Positions 8,716 to 17,057 of a stretch of DNA of 64,000 nucleotides are shown here, in pieces (the stretch's first letter is position 1; every line of letters starts with the position of its first letter). This DNA is from Flavobacterium agricola (lineage in GTDB: Bacteria; Bacteroidota; Bacteroidia; Flavobacteriales; Flavobacteriaceae): positions 682,001 to 746,000 of the forward strand of contig NZ_CP081495.1 in assembly GCF_025919725.1 (NCBI RefSeq). Direction: 5' to 3'. Under the pieces are notes generated by a model that worked only from the letters and a program-made list of their open reading frames with translations, was not told where the DNA came from and ran no database searches. The position numbers were made by a program, and so were the translations under genes.

Positions 8716-9735
8716 ATGAATAAAGTGCGATATATAAATAACAACCTGATGATTGTGCTATTTTGGGCATTTATAGCAACCATCCTTATATTCCAGTTAT
8801 TGGCGGTAGACGAATATGACCTCCATAAAGCCATTATATACAGCTCGATGATTACAAGTACTTTCGCCATTTATGTACATTTGGTGCTAAGGAAAGTCAT
8901 AAAGAGATACATCCAGACCAAACGCATATCTTCCCTGATTCTGTGGGTTTTTATCACTGCTTTCATAGCTTCCATCATACTTACTCTTGAAGATTATACA
9001 ATCGATAGTTTTTTTAGCCAAGATTGGAATAGGCACAAGGAAACTATGTTGCCACAGTTTTTTGGAATGCTGATGGCAACTATTCTCATATCCGGCATTG
9101 CGTATTCATTTGAATTATACCGACATCATATAGAAACTTTAAAAGCTACACAGGTGCTTAAAGACAGTTTAAACGACTTAAAGGTGAAGAGTATCCGTCA
9201 GCAGTTAAGCCCTCATTTTACATTTAATATTCTGAACAACCTGCAATTCCTTATTCAAAAGGATAAAAATGAAGCATTAAAACTGCTTTCCCAATACAGT
9301 AAAATATTGAGGTATTATGTGTACGAGTCGCAGAATAAGGCTATTTTGCTCAATGACGAAATTGCATTTTTAAAGACGTACTTAGAACTTGAAAAAGACC
9401 GATTAAAAGATGAAGCTCAGGTCGATGTGAATATTTCCATTGAACCGAATGATTTAAAAATTGCTCCCTTTATACTATCTACATTTGTTGAAAATGCATT
9501 CAAGCACCTCTCTACAAAACACAAGTGGGTATCTGTATCCATCCAATATAAGGGGAATAAACTATATATGAATGTAAAGAACAATCATGATGACAAAATA
9601 AACGAACAGCCAAAGGGAATGGGCTTAGAGCAGGTCAAAAAAAGACTTCAATTGATATATCCCGATAAATACATTTTGGAATTTGACAAAACCAATAATG
9701 TGTTTTCTGTACAGTTGAATATTAAATTTGAGTAG
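8716..9735 (+). CDS. LytS/YehU-type sensor histidine kinase
   Basis: The N-terminal 140 residues hold about four membrane helices. They are followed by the His_kinase domain with the phospho-acceptor in Q-Q-L-S-P-H-F-T-F-N (His167) and an HATPase part with F-V-E-N-A-F-K-H (N box) and G-M-G-L (G box). No periplasmic sensor domain is evident, so the signal is probably sensed in or at the membrane. The response regulator starts two bases after its stop, so the two form one operon. A TAAGTTTG -7 box (8704-8711) lies just upstream of the start, suggesting a very short leader. Confidence 0.9.
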   Translation: MNKVRYINNNLMIVLFWAFIATILIFQLLAVDEYDLHKAIIYSSMITSTFAIYVHLVLRKVIKRYIQTKRISSLILWVFITAFIASIILTLEDYTIDSFFSQDWNRHKETMLPQFFGMLMATILISGIAYSFELYRHHIETLKATQVLKDSLNDLKVKSIRQQLSPHFTFNILNNLQFLIQKDKNEALKLLSQYSKILRYYVYESQNKAILLNDEIAFLKTYLELEKDRLKDEAQVDVNISIEPNDLKIAPFILSTFVENAFKHLSTKHKWVSVSIQYKGNKLYMNVKNNHDDKINEQPKGMGLEQVKKRLQLIYPDKYILEFDKTNNVFSVQLNIKFE

Positions 9736-9736
9736 G

Positions 9737-10444
9737 ATGAAACTAAAATGCATAATCGTGGAGGATGAGCGTGTAGCGAGAGAAGGCCTTCAAAGCTATA
9801 TCGAACAATATGATTTTCTTGACTTAGCAGGTAGCTTCTCCAATGCTAGAGATGCACTACAGTTTTTGAAGGAACAGGAAGTGTCACTTATGTTCTTAGA
9901 TATTGAGATGCCCGGAATAAAGGGGATTGAGATGGCAAAACTTTTGGACGGTTTTTTACCGCTGATAATTTTTACAACTGCTTATGCCCAATACGCATTA
10001 GAAGGCTATCGTGTAAATGCTATAGATTATTTGGTAAAGCCCATTTTTCCTGACGATTTTCATCGCTCCATCCAAAAAGCTAAGAATTATTTTGGTCTTA
10101 TAGAGGTCAACGCTTCATCACCAACAACCCAAGAGCTGATTATTAAAAGCGAGGGCGAATGGTTACGTATCGAACCTTCCGAAATCCTATTTCTGAAAAG
10201 CATGCAGAATTATGTTGTTATTCATTTAGCTAATTTCAAACCTAAAATGGTTTTACAGCCACTAAGAGAGGTATATGCTCTTTTACCCTCATTCTTTGTA
10301 CAAACGCATCGCTCATACGTAGTCAACATTAATCTGATAGATAAAATTGGTGATAGCTGTTTAACCCTCCGTGAGTTTACTATTCCGCTTAGCAGGTCGA
10401 GAAAGAAAGAAGTAATTGAGTTGTTTATTAATAAAAAACAATGA
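9737..10444 (+). CDS. LytTR-family response regulator
   Basis: The receiver domain has the acidic pair E-D-E (residues 9-11), the phospho-acceptor Asp55 in F-L-D-I-E-M-P-G, and the D-Y-L-V-K-P lysine. The C-terminal LytTR DNA-binding domain (about residues 130-235) contains R-I-E-P-S-E-I-L-F-L-K-S, F-V-Q-T-H-R-S-Y-V-V-N and P-L-S-R-S-R-K-K. The ATG at 9737 is preferred over an upstream TTG that overlaps the kinase gene. It pairs with the LytS-like kinase immediately upstream. Confidence 0.92.
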   Translation: MKLKCIIVEDERVAREGLQSYIEQYDFLDLAGSFSNARDALQFLKEQEVSLMFLDIEMPGIKGIEMAKLLDGFLPLIIFTTAYAQYALEGYRVNAIDYLVKPIFPDDFHRSIQKAKNYFGLIEVNASSPTTQELIIKSEGEWLRIEPSEILFLKSMQNYVVIHLANFKPKMVLQPLREVYALLPSFFVQTHRSYVVNINLIDKIGDSCLTLREFTIPLSRSRKKEVIELFINKKQ

Positions 10445-10508
10445 TATTTAGATAGCAAGAATAATATTTAAAAACCTTCCAAGAGAAAATTTTTTCACAA
10501 AAAAAATA

Positions 10509-11930
10509 TCATATTACTTCTCCCAAAGCAATAATTCCCTCTTCCAAATCTTTTTCAGAAAGTGAGCCGTAGCCCAATCTTATACCGTTTATGGTTTCAT
10601 CGAAGCTATACGTATCGGGCGTAATGATTTTAATGCCTTTGCTCTTTAGCTTTTTGGAAATCTGTAACCAGTCCACTTGCTTATTAGGAACGACCCAAAA
10701 CGCCAAACCACCTTCGGGAATTGTATAAGTTGCTTTATCCTTAATGTATTTATTCAACACAGTTGCCATAAAATCTCTTTTGACTTTGTAGTGATTGGTT
10801 GACTTTTTGATATGCCGTTTTATTGTACCGTCTTTGATAAGTTGCAAAACCGCCTGTTCCATTATGCTGTCGCTCTGCACATCAATAATCTTTCGCAAAC
10901 TGCCCACCTGTTCAATCAAATCACTGTCGTTACTTGCCAAATAACCGATACGTAAGGCGGGTGCAACAACTTTACTCATTGTACCAATGTAAACGTAGTT
11001 TTTTAGTTCTGTAAAACTTGATAATGGCAATACCGGACGATAACCAAAATGAAACTCATTATCGTAATCATCTTCAATAATTGTAAAACCGTGTTTGTTG
11101 GAAAGCCCTATCAATTCCAATCTTCTTTTCAAACTCAATGTTACAGTAGTCGGATATTGGCGATGCGGTGTAACGTAAATTGCCTTTATCTTTTTTCCCG
11201 ATTTCAGATAAGAAGTTACCTCATCAATCTTCAGACCTTCTTTATCCACACTTACAGGCAAAAGTTTTGCACCTGCATGCTCAAAGGCTTTCCAAGCAGG
11301 TTTATATCCTGGATTTTCAACAAGTACATAATCACCTTTTTTAAACAAACATTGAGCCGTTAGATACATCGCCATTTGACTACCACGAGTGATGCAAATA
11401 CTTTGTTCGTTTATCTGCATACCTCTTTGATGATTGAGCATCTGAACAATAGTTTTTCTAAATTCCAAATCGCCTAATTCATTGCCGTAGCCCATCATCT
11501 GCCACCTTGCTTTTTGGTTGAAGATTTGGCGGTATGCCCTTGCCAGTTCTGGAATGGGTGCAATTTTACTGTCGGGGCTTCCGTCATCAATTTGCAGATG
11601 ATAATGCTTACCCTCTTTATTTTCTATGCTAGAAGTTAAAGGCTTAATTTTTTGTACTTCTTTAAAATCAGGCAATGTATCAGCAACAAAAGTTCCCTGC
11701 CTTTCTTTGGAAACCAGCCAACCCTCAATAAGCAATACATTAAGAGCTTCTACAACCGTATTCCGATTGACCTTTAAAAGTTGTGCAAGGTTTCTACTGC
11801 CCGGCAAGGCATCACCTGATTTTAACCTCCCCGAATGAATATCTTTTATAATAGCATCGGCTATTTGTAGATAAATGGCTTTATCGGATTGTTCGTCTAA
11901 CTGTATTTCAAATTTCCAACCTCTCAGCAT
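10509..11930 (-). CDS. MocR/PdxR-type regulator (GntR wHTH fused to aminotransferase fold)
   Basis: Residues 1-80 are a GntR winged helix (D-A-L-P-G-S-R-N-L-A-Q-L-L-K-V-N-R-N-T-V). Residues 110-470 are a class I aminotransferase-like domain with the PLP-lysine motif G-T-M-S-K-V-V-A-P-A-L-R-I-G-Y and the upstream E-D-D-Y-D-N-E-F motif. MocR proteins bind PLP or PLP adducts and regulate nearby, usually divergent, genes through direct repeats. Here the divergent operon begins at 12032, and a perfect tandem 8-bp repeat lies between the two. A PLP-homeostasis gene is also in the cargo (15362), which may be related. Confidence 0.9.
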   Translation of the reverse strand: MLRGWKFEIQLDEQSDKAIYLQIADAIIKDIHSGRLKSGDALPGSRNLAQLLKVNRNTVVEALNVLLIEGWLVSKERQGTFVADTLPDFKEVQKIKPLTSSIENKEGKHYHLQIDDGSPDSKIAPIPELARAYRQIFNQKARWQMMGYGNELGDLEFRKTIVQMLNHQRGMQINEQSICITRGSQMAMYLTAQCLFKKGDYVLVENPGYKPAWKAFEHAGAKLLPVSVDKEGLKIDEVTSYLKSGKKIKAIYVTPHRQYPTTVTLSLKRRLELIGLSNKHGFTIIEDDYDNEFHFGYRPVLPLSSFTELKNYVYIGTMSKVVAPALRIGYLASNDSDLIEQVGSLRKIIDVQSDSIMEQAVLQLIKDGTIKRHIKKSTNHYKVKRDFMATVLNKYIKDKATYTIPEGGLAFWVVPNKQVDWLQISKKLKSKGIKIITPDTYSFDETINGIRLGYGSLSEKDLEEGIIALGEVI

Positions 11931-11973
11931 CTGGACTATCTATTTTTACAAAAACTGTATCATTATAACAGTC

Positions 11974-12008
11974 CAAAGATACAATACTTTTGTAATGCAA
12001 TAATGCAA
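11974..12008. promoter_or_regulatory. Back-to-back promoters and tandem operator for MocR regulator
   Basis: CAAAGATA at 11974-11981 is a TAnnTTTG -7 box on the minus strand for the regulator. TACTTTTG at 11985-11992 is one on the plus strand for the cupin operon. They are 3 bp apart. Directly downstream, TAATGCAA is repeated twice in tandem (11993-12000 and 12001-12008), the kind of direct repeat MocR proteins bind. A bound regulator here could block both promoters. -33 boxes are not clear. Confidence 0.55.
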
Positions 12009-12031
12009 CAGAACAATAAAAAATTTCAGTT

Positions 12032-12533
12032 ATGTCAAAATTAGAAACAGCGACAGAAGTAAAAAAATCAATCCACGCAGAGCAAAAACAATTCAGCTCA
12101 AAGGACTTCCATCAAACCTTTGCAAGACCAACTTTTGTGAGGACATCACACGTTATCCACAAAAATGTTGAAAATGCAGGCGTACACAATCAGTTTTCGG
12201 AAGAAAGAAAACACCCTGTTTTCTTTGTGGATTTACCGAGCAAAAGACGTAAGTATGACCATTGGAGGGTTACTTCCCGGACAAAAAACACACAAACACC
12301 GCCACACCTACGAAACCATATTGTATGTGCTGGAGGGTAAAGGTTCTACTCTTGTAGAAGACGAAATCGTAGAATGGGAAGCAGGCGATGCCGTTTATAT
12401 TCCGTCGTGGGCGTGGCATCAGCATCAAAACCTCAGCGAAACTGAACCTGCAAAATACATCGCTTGCGAAAATGCACCTCAACTACAAAACTTAGGAGTA
12501 GCATTACGTGAAGAAGAAGGTAGAGATTTTTAA
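12032..12533 (+). pseudogene. Cupin domain protein, frameshifted
   Basis: The first frame (12032 to about 12240) gives the N-terminus through H-P-V-F-F-V-D-L-P. The second frame (about 12240-12533) continues A-K-D-V-S-M-T-I-G-G-L-L-P-G and then the cupin metal motif H-K-H-R-H-T-Y-E-T-I-L-Y-V-L-E-G and P-S-W-A-W-H-Q-H-Q. Joining them needs removal of one base near 12239, in CCGAGC. The joined protein would be about 166 residues. It heads the operon opposite the MocR regulator, 20 bp before the aldolase gene. A sequencing error is possible; if the lesion is real, the catalytic barrel is lost. Confidence 0.8.
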
Positions 12534-12553
12534 TTTTTAAAACAGGACAGCAA

Positions 12554-13453
12554 ATGAACAAAGTACCATTTAAAGGCGTAATCGCATACCCGGTTACACC
12601 ATTTGATGACAACGAGAATGTCGATATTTCGTTATTCAAAAAACAAGTAGAGCGATTGGTTACAACAGGTTCACACGGTATTGCTCCATTGGGTAGCACA
12701 GGTGTAATGCCTTACCTCAACGATGCTGAAAAAGAAGCCGTAACCGAAGCGACTATGCAACAGGTAGCAGGCAGAGTGCCTACATTGGTAGGTGTTTCCA
12801 ACCTTACTACGGAAAAAACCGTTTACCACGCACAATTTGCCGAAAAAGCAGGTGCTACGGCAGTAATGATTATCCCGATGAGCTATTGGAAACTGACCGA
12901 CGACGAAATTGTGAAACATTACGATGCCGTTGCTTCTAAAATTTCCATCCCCATAATGGCATACAACAACCCTGCAACAGGCGGTGTGGATATGTCGCCT
13001 GCATTGTTGAAGCGTTTATTGGAAATTCCGAACGTAACGATGATAAAAGAAAGTACAGGGGATATTCAACGTATGCACTATTTGAGAAGAGAATTAGGTG
13101 AAGAAGTAGCTTTTTTTAACGGTTCTAACCCATTGGCACTATCCGCTTTTTCGGCAGGTGCAAGAGGTTGGTGTACCGCTTCGCCCAATCTAATACCCGA
13201 ACTCAACATTGCCCTTTATGATGCCATACAGGAGAACGATTTGGAGAAAGCCCAAAGAATATTCTACAAACAGTTTGATTTGTTAAAGTTCATTGTAGCC
13301 AAAGGTTTACCACGCTCTATAAAGGCAGGCTTAGACCTATTGGGAGTAGGTGGAGGCGGTTTTAAAAGCCCTTTGAAACCACTTAGTGAAAATGAAATAG
13401 CCGAACTGGACAGCATACTTTCGGCTATTGAAAGTGAAGTTTATCAGTATTAA
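12554..13453 (+). CDS. Dihydrodipicolinate synthase/N-acetylneuraminate lyase family aldolase
   Basis: A class I aldolase of 299 residues, the family's usual size. It has the Schiff-base Lys165 in M-I-K-E-S-T-G-D, Tyr137 in M-A-Y-N-N-P, and a G-S-T-G-V segment (about 47-51) where true DapA proteins have G-T-T-G-E. The changed third element argues against lysine biosynthesis and for a 2-keto-acid aldolase or dehydratase. It lies in one operon with the cupin upstream and the CxxC protein 23 bp downstream. The natural substrate is unknown. Confidence 0.88.
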   Translation: MNKVPFKGVIAYPVTPFDDNENVDISLFKKQVERLVTTGSHGIAPLGSTGVMPYLNDAEKEAVTEATMQQVAGRVPTLVGVSNLTTEKTVYHAQFAEKAGATAVMIIPMSYWKLTDDEIVKHYDAVASKISIPIMAYNNPATGGVDMSPALLKRLLEIPNVTMIKESTGDIQRMHYLRRELGEEVAFFNGSNPLALSAFSAGARGWCTASPNLIPELNIALYDAIQENDLEKAQRIFYKQFDLLKFIVAKGLPRSIKAGLDLLGVGGGGFKSPLKPLSENEIAELDSILSAIESEVYQY

Positions 13454-13476
13454 CCATAATTCTAAAATAACGTAAA

Positions 13477-13707
13477 ATGGCAAAAGCAATTTTTTATCAC
13501 GCAGGTTGTCCTGTATGCGTAAGTGCAGAAAAGGACATTTTAAATCTTATACCTGAAAATCAGGTTGAAGTAATCCATTTGGGTACAGACAAAACAAAAG
13601 TAAAAGAAGCAGAAAATGCAGGTGTACAATCTGTTCCTGCATTGGTTTTGTCTAATGGCAATGTGCTACACATCAACTTTGGTGCTTCCATAGAAGATTT
13701 AAAGTAA
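13477..13707 (+). CDS. Small thioredoxin/glutaredoxin-like CxxC protein
   Basis: A 76-residue minimal thioredoxin fold with C-P-V-C (Cys11, Cys14) at the helix start and the cis-proline S-V-P (about 49-51). The length and the H-A-G-C-P-V-C context fit glutaredoxin/NrdH-like proteins. It follows the aldolase in the same operon and is followed by a strong terminator. It may reduce a partner from the operon, but none is identifiable. Confidence 0.8.
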   Translation: MAKAIFYHAGCPVCVSAEKDILNLIPENQVEVIHLGTDKTKVKEAENAGVQSVPALVLSNGNVLHINFGASIEDLK

Positions 13708-13717
13708 CGTCAATCTA

Positions 13718-13750
13718 AAAGCCCGAAAGCAGTAAAGACTTTCGGGCTTT
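13718..13750 (+). terminator. Rho-independent terminator after CxxC gene
   Basis: A perfect 12-bp stem (13718-13729 with 13739-13750) with a 9-nt loop, ending in a short T run, ten bases after the stop of the thioredoxin-like gene. The ferredoxin gene downstream must use readthrough or its own promoter. Confidence 0.85.
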
Positions 13751-13795
13751 ATACACTATTGTTTCAATGTTAAACTACTACAAGCAAATTATAAT

Positions 13796-14128
13796 ATGAA
13801 CCCTAAAGGAGAAACTAAACTTGCCGAAGAACAAGACGAGTATTCGGAAAACGTGAAAGTAACATTGATATTGAATGGTAACACAAAACATATCCAATGG
13901 AACAAACAGATACCTTTGCTTGATGCGATGCTCAATGCCGGAGTTGATGCTCCGCATTCCTGTTGCAGAGGTACGTGTGGCACTTGTGTATGTAAATTGG
14001 AAGAGGGCGAAGTGCGTTTAAGGAGGAATTTCGTTCTATCTGAAGCCCATATACAGCAAGGCTTGATTTTGGCTTGTGTGTCCAATCCTATAAGCGATAG
14101 CATTAAAATAAACTATGATAAGTTTTAA
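13796..14128 (+). CDS. Plant-type [2Fe-2S] ferredoxin
   Basis: 110 residues with the plant-type cluster spacing: S-C-C-R-G-T-C-G-T-C (cysteines near residues 54-63) and the distant fourth ligand in L-I-L-A-C-V-S-N-P. This C-terminal pattern matches ferredoxins that serve monooxygenase or dioxygenase reductases. No oxygenase or reductase is encoded in the window, so its redox partner must lie elsewhere. It begins after the terminator at 13750, and the acetyltransferase starts 12 bp after its stop. Confidence 0.87.
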   Translation: MNPKGETKLAEEQDEYSENVKVTLILNGNTKHIQWNKQIPLLDAMLNAGVDAPHSCCRGTCGTCVCKLEEGEVRLRRNFVLSEAHIQQGLILACVSNPISDSIKINYDKF

Positions 14129-14140
14129 TATTTAAAAAAA

Positions 14141-14683
14141 ATGAACATCAATATCCAACCCCTGTTAGAAAACGAAAAAGCAATCCTTTATCCATTGCAG
14201 GAAAAGGATTTTGAGGCTTTGTATACCGTAGCATCCGACCCCAAAATATGGGAACAGCACCCCAATAAAGACCGTTGGAAAAAAGATGTATTTAAAACAT
14301 TCTTTGACCTTGCAATGCAAAGCAAAGGAGCATTTAAAATCGTAGATAAAACCACAGGAAACATTATCGGAAGTACACGCTTTTACAATTACAACGAACA
14401 GGAAAACAGCATTTTCGTAGGCTATACCTTTTATGCCGTTGCCTATTGGGGCAAAGGCATAAACAAATTGGTAAAAGTCACGATGTTGGATTATATTTTC
14501 CAATTCGTTTCAAAAGTATATTTCCATATCGGGGCAAACAATATCCGTTCGCAGGTTGCCATAGAGCGTATCGGTATAGATAAAATTGCGGAGGAAGCAG
14601 TAACCTATCCGGACGGAGCATCACGATTGAATTTTGTCTATGGAATAAGTAAAGAAAAATGGTGTAAACCGAAAAAGCGATGA
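14141..14683 (+). CDS. GNAT family N-acetyltransferase (RimJ/RimL-like)
   Basis: 180 residues with the RimJ/L layout: N-terminal L-Y-P-L-Q-E-K-D-F-E-A-L-Y, I-I-G-S-T-R-F-Y-N-Y strands, the acetyl-CoA turn Y-W-G-K-G-I-N-K-L (about 105-113) and the late N-N-I-R-S-Q-V-A-I-E-R-I-G motif. It is probably co-transcribed with the ferredoxin 12 bp upstream. Substrate unknown. Confidence 0.86.
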   Translation: MNINIQPLLENEKAILYPLQEKDFEALYTVASDPKIWEQHPNKDRWKKDVFKTFFDLAMQSKGAFKIVDKTTGNIIGSTRFYNYNEQENSIFVGYTFYAVAYWGKGINKLVKVTMLDYIFQFVSKVYFHIGANNIRSQVAIERIGIDKIAEEAVTYPDGASRLNFVYGISKEKWCKPKKR

Positions 14684-14780
14684 GCGTTGTTCTGGACTAC
14701 TTACATATCATCAAACTGTACCATCAAGCTAATCCTGTAATTTGATACTTTTACAGCATTAATCAAAATAATTTATTGAA

Positions 14781-15227
14781 ATGGAGTACAACATTAAGAA
14801 AGTAGGACTAAAAGATTTAGACACAACAGCAGAGTTATTTAATCTCTATCGGGTTTTTTACCGTCAGGCAGATGATTACGAAAAATGCAAACAGTTCATT
14901 AAGGAAAGATTAGACAACGACCAATCAAACATTTTTGTCGTGTATGCAGACGGCAAAGCAGTTGGTTTTGTTCAGCTGTACAAACTATATCATTACATCA
15001 AACTGGCAAAGCAATGGCTGTTGAGCGATTTGTTTGTTCATCCCGATTACAGATGCAATGGACTATCAGTTGCTTTAATTGACAGAGCCAAACAGTGGTG
15101 TGATGAGACAGGAGCTTGCGGATTGATGTTGGAAACTGAAAAAACGAACGACATTGGCAACAAGCTTTATCCACGTTGCGGATTTGAATATGACGATAAG
15201 CACAATTATTACTATTGGTGGAAATAA
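14781..15227 (+). CDS. GNAT family N-acetyltransferase
   Basis: 148 residues with V-G-F-V-Q-L-Y (strand 4), L-L-S-D-L-F-V-H-P-D-Y-R-C-N-G-L-S (the acetyl-CoA site; Cys replaces the usual Arg/Gly in R-x-x-G) and N-K-L-Y-P-R-C-G-F at the end. It ends 36 bp before a tRNA-Cys-like sequence. Amino-group acetylation is the family role; drug or protein substrate cannot be decided. Confidence 0.85.
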   Translation: MEYNIKKVGLKDLDTTAELFNLYRVFYRQADDYEKCKQFIKERLDNDQSNIFVVYADGKAVGFVQLYKLYHYIKLAKQWLLSDLFVHPDYRCNGLSVALIDRAKQWCDETGACGLMLETEKTNDIGNKLYPRCGFEYDDKHNYYYWWK

Positions 15228-15263
15228 AAAGAAAAGGCGGACTAAGTCGGTTCGCCTGAAATT

Positions 15264-15334
15264 GGTCGGATGGCTGAGTGGCAAAGCAAGGATACGCAAT
15301 ATCTTTTACAATGGTTCAAATCCATTTCCGACCT
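15264..15334 (+). tRNA. tRNA-Cys(GCA)-like gene inside the mobile element
   Basis: The 71 nt fold into a complete cloverleaf. The acceptor stem is 7 perfect pairs (15264-15270 with 15327-15333). The D stem is 3 bp (15273-15275 with 15285-15287). The anticodon stem is 5 bp including one G-T pair (15289-15293 with 15301-15305), with GCA in the loop at 15296-15298. The variable loop is 4 nt. The T stem is 5 perfect pairs (15310-15314 with 15322-15326) around TTCAAAT. Base 73 is T, the usual Cys identity base. Odd points: position 33 is C instead of the near-universal U, and no CCA is encoded. It may be functional or decaying. Confidence 0.6.
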
Positions 15335-15361
15335 CAAAATATTCCAAGAAAACATCAACGT

Positions 15362-16093
15362 ATGAATGAAGAAATCTTGCGAAATATGGCAGTTATACAA
15401 GAACGGATAAACAATGCCTGCAAGGAAAGTAACAGAAATCCCGATGAAGTAAAATTGTTATTAGCAACTAAAACCGTACCTGTCGAACGTATCAAAATTG
15501 CATTGCAAGCAGGACATACACTGATAGCAGAAAACAAAGTGCAGGAACTCAAAGAGAAATATGAAGCATTGAAAGGTGTTTCACATACCAATCATTTCAT
15601 TGGGCATTTGCAAACCAATAAAATCAAAGAGGTTTTAAAATATGATGTTTCCTGTATTCAATCTCTTGACCGTATAGACTTGGCAGAAAAGTTACAGCAA
15701 CGTTTGGAGTATGAAGATAAAACGATAGATATACTTGTACAGGTCAATACGTCCAATGAAGAAAGTAAATTCGGGGTGCATCCCGATAAAGCCATAACTT
15801 TGGTTCAGCAGATTGCCCGATTGAACCGACTAAAAATAAAAGGATTGATGACCATTGGTTTATTCAGTGCTGAAACCGAGAAAGTGAGACAATGCTTTAA
15901 ATTATTGAAAAGTATTCAACAGGAAATTATCGCATTAAACATTCCTGATATACAAATGAAAGAATTGTCAATGGGAATGAGCGGAGATTTGGAAACAGCT
16001 ATTGCAGAGGGAGCAACAATAATACGTGTAGGAACAGCAATATTTGGCCAGAGAATACATCCTGACAGTTATTACTGGGATGAGACCAATTAA
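15362..16093 (+). CDS. YggS/PLPBP family PLP-homeostasis protein
   Basis: About 243 residues with the family's PLP lysine in L-L-L-A-T-K-T-V-P (Lys37), followed by E-N-K-V-Q-E-L, H-F-I-G-H-L-Q-T-N-K, L-V-Q-V-N-T-S-N-E-E-S-K-F-G and the phosphate-binding S-M-G-M-S-G-D. The family carries PLP without known catalysis and balances B6 vitamers and amino or keto acids. The ATG at 15362 is chosen because an upstream extension would read through the tRNA-like sequence. A second, chromosomal yggS would be expected elsewhere; a PLP-binding MocR regulator lies in the same cargo. Confidence 0.9.
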   Translation: MNEEILRNMAVIQERINNACKESNRNPDEVKLLLATKTVPVERIKIALQAGHTLIAENKVQELKEKYEALKGVSHTNHFIGHLQTNKIKEVLKYDVSCIQSLDRIDLAEKLQQRLEYEDKTIDILVQVNTSNEESKFGVHPDKAITLVQQIARLNRLKIKGLMTIGLFSAETEKVRQCFKLLKSIQQEIIALNIPDIQMKELSMGMSGDLETAIAEGATIIRVGTAIFGQRIHPDSYYWDETN

Positions 16094-16201
16094 TGTTTAG
16101 TGATTTAGGTCCGCATACGTAACAGACAAACACCATCTTTCAGCTGAGTGCCCATATTTTTTAAAGGAACTAAATTAACCCAGTCCACTCATTAATTGAT
16201 A

Positions 16202-16771
16202 TTAAATCCTTGCTCTTATTCTGCTCAATGATACTGGCGAAACGCCAATATAAGAAGCTATCTCTTTGAGCATGACTCTTTGAAATAAGGATGGTTGTGT
16301 TGACAAAAGCTTTTGATATCGCTCTTCTGGACTCAGTAAAATATAATCGAGGTGCCTTTCTTCCGATAATATTCCTTCTTTCTCAGTTATCACACGAGAC
16401 CAATTTGCTATTTCGAGGTTCTCATTATATAGATTTCGCATCTTCTCCATATCGATTTTTAACAAGCTGACACTTTCTAACGCTTGAAAATTTTCATACC
16501 CTTTTCTTTTGTAAAAGTATCCATATGTAGATGTGACAATATCACCTTCTTTCGGAAACCAAAAAGTAATTTCTCTATCCTCGGTGTTTATATAGGCACG
16601 AAGTATTCCCTGCTTTACAATATAGGAGTGCATATCCAATTTCATGTCGGATATTAGCAATTCTCCTCGTTGCATTTCTATAAGGGTTAAACAAGTACAA
16701 ATTTTTTCTAAGGATCCTTTAGAAAGTAATTCTTTATAGGGGATGTACTCGCTGTAATTTTTATTTTCCAT
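16202..16771 (-). CDS. Crp/Fnr family transcriptional regulator
   Basis: 189 residues: a cyclic-nucleotide-binding-like barrel (about residues 20-115, including Y-I-V-K-Q-G-I-L-R-A-Y and F-P-K-E-G-D-I-V-T-S) and a C-terminal helix-turn-helix (L-K-E-I-A-S-Y-I-G-V-S-P-V-S-L-S-R-I-R). The cAMP-binding R-S/T-A-S stretch is absent, as in most Bacteroidota members. It is divergent from the serine hydrolase at 17058, with a palindrome between them. Ligand unknown. Confidence 0.88.
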   Translation of the reverse strand: MENKNYSEYIPYKELLSKGSLEKICTCLTLIEMQRGELLISDMKLDMHSYIVKQGILRAYINTEDREITFWFPKEGDIVTSTYGYFYKRKGYENFQALESVSLLKIDMEKMRNLYNENLEIANWSRVITEKEGILSEERHLDYILLSPEERYQKLLSTQPSLFQRVMLKEIASYIGVSPVSLSRIRARI

Positions 16772-16840
16772 TTAAAATTTTGTATTGCGATAGTATTTAC
16801 AAAGGTACAAAAAGGTAATGTCTCGAAGTTTCTTAACACA

Positions 16841-16857
16841 AGTTAAGTAACTTAACT
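16841..16857. promoter_or_regulatory. Palindrome upstream of the Crp-type gene (candidate operator)
   Basis: AGTTAAGT (16841-16848), one central A, and ACTTAACT (16850-16857) form a perfect inverted repeat. A minus-strand -7 box (CAAAGGTA, 16800-16807) faces the Crp-type gene and a plus-strand one (TATATTTG, 16869-16876) faces the serine hydrolase. The palindrome therefore sits where the regulator could control both. Binding is inferred. Confidence 0.5.
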
Positions 16858-16868
16858 ACTTAAAGGAA

Positions 16869-16876
16869 TATATTTG
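16869..16876 (+). promoter_or_regulatory. -7 promoter box upstream of the serine hydrolase
   Basis: TATATTTG matches the Bacteroidota TAnnTTTG -7 consensus exactly. A clear -33 TTG is not seen at the expected distance. A ~180-bp leader follows before the ATG at 17058. Confidence 0.45.
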
Positions 16877-17057
16877 CGATGTATCATAACGTAAGCAAAA
16901 AACGAAAATTAAAGAAGTGACATTTTGCGATATAAGCCGAGAGCAGATCGCAAAGATTCTCTCAGATGAATCGGAACTTTAGCTGAAGCAACAACTGTGC
17001 AAGCATTAATTTTGATGTCTAGTGTGGTTTATAAAAAGGTTTGTAAAAAAATAAAGT

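Noticed and set aside
8716..10444. Kinase/regulator pair as rteA/rteB
   Set aside because: The kinase is LytS-like and the regulator LytTR-type; RteB is an NtrC-type regulator, so these are not the CTnDOT pair.
12554..13453. True dapA of lysine synthesis
   Set aside because: The GTTGE motif is changed to G-S-T-G-V and the context is cargo under a MocR regulator.
16094..16201. Search for a riboswitch or RNA gene near the PLP-homeostasis gene
   Set aside because: No stable paired structure or known motif seen in the short gap.
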